Assembly: GCA_947632415.1 (NCBI GenBank)
Contig: CANRPB010000007.1
Coordinates: 1 to 29,791, forward strand
Length of the DNA: 29,791 bases
Source: an uncultured Bacilli bacterium
Lineage (GTDB): Bacteria; Bacillota_I; Bacilli_A; RF39; UBA660
Direction: 5' to 3'
Shown here: positions 29,763-29,791 of the stretch, piece by piece
Layout: each line of letters opens with the position of its first letter
Position numbering within the stretch: the first letter of the stretch is position 1
The notes under the pieces: model-generated
Told to the model about the DNA's origin: nothing
Database searches by the model: none
Seen by the model: only the letters and a program-made list of their open reading frames with translations
Program-made: the position numbers and the translations under genes

Positions 29763-29791
29763 TATTATATACTATTTCTTAGAAAATTTTT

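Overview
The window is chromosomal DNA of a very AT-rich, low-GC Gram-positive bacterium, most likely an uncultured gut-type Bacilli or Clostridia-like Firmicute. Supporting signs are TTGACA/TATAAT promoters, AGGTGA-type ribosome binding sites, a class B sortase with a TPKTG substrate, SpoIIM, a YtrA-type GntR/ABC operon and a Prli42-like miniprotein. TGA is used as stop and TGG for Trp, so this is not the Mycoplasma code. No species can be named from sequence alone.

Left block (1-19.65 kb, almost all + strand): a broken Rpn-type fragment; a MmcQ/YjbR protein; a collagen-like surface protein; a small membrane protein (- strand); tRNA-Gln(CUG) followed directly by a glutamyl-tRNA synthetase; an AAA/DUF4143 ATPase with a DUF362 protein and a metallo-beta-lactamase-fold hydrolase; a second DUF4143 ATPase; a metal-resistance operon (ArsR/CadC regulator, P1B ATPase without its metal-binding domain, separate HMA protein); a TPKTG surface protein with its class B sortase; a 400-base intergenic segment bounded by two 29-base palindromes in front of a type IV pilin-like protein; a YtrA-type regulator with ABC ATPase and permease; a third DUF4143 ATPase behind three 14-bp repeats at 32-bp spacing; a small frameshifted gene; and a ZIP metal transporter.

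Centre (19.65-20.83 kb): gene direction flips so that both blocks converge. Between them lie an unlisted 48-residue Cys-rich ORF and about 1 kb of DNA at about 12% G+C with no gene. This holds a candidate XerCD dif-like site and a strong isolated hairpin. I read it as a candidate replication terminus.

Right block (20.83-29.79 kb, almost all - strand): an HTH protein, MnmA, SpoIIM, a 28-residue Prli42-like peptide (+), MscL, a GT51 peptidoglycan glycosyltransferase (+), a radical SAM/SPASM protein that has lost the middle of its barrel, a RelA/SpoT-type alarmone synthetase, a structured ~180-nt RNA with its own promoter and terminator, an SPFH/zinc-ribbon protein with a Tim44-like/zinc-ribbon membrane partner, a helical-repeat protein and an HD-domain protein.

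Most worth following up: the paired-palindrome segment (possible invertible promoter for the pilin-like gene), the multi-pseudoknot RNA, the candidate terminus/dif region, and the 32-bp-phased repeats before the third ATPase. All of these come from reading by eye, with no database search behind them.
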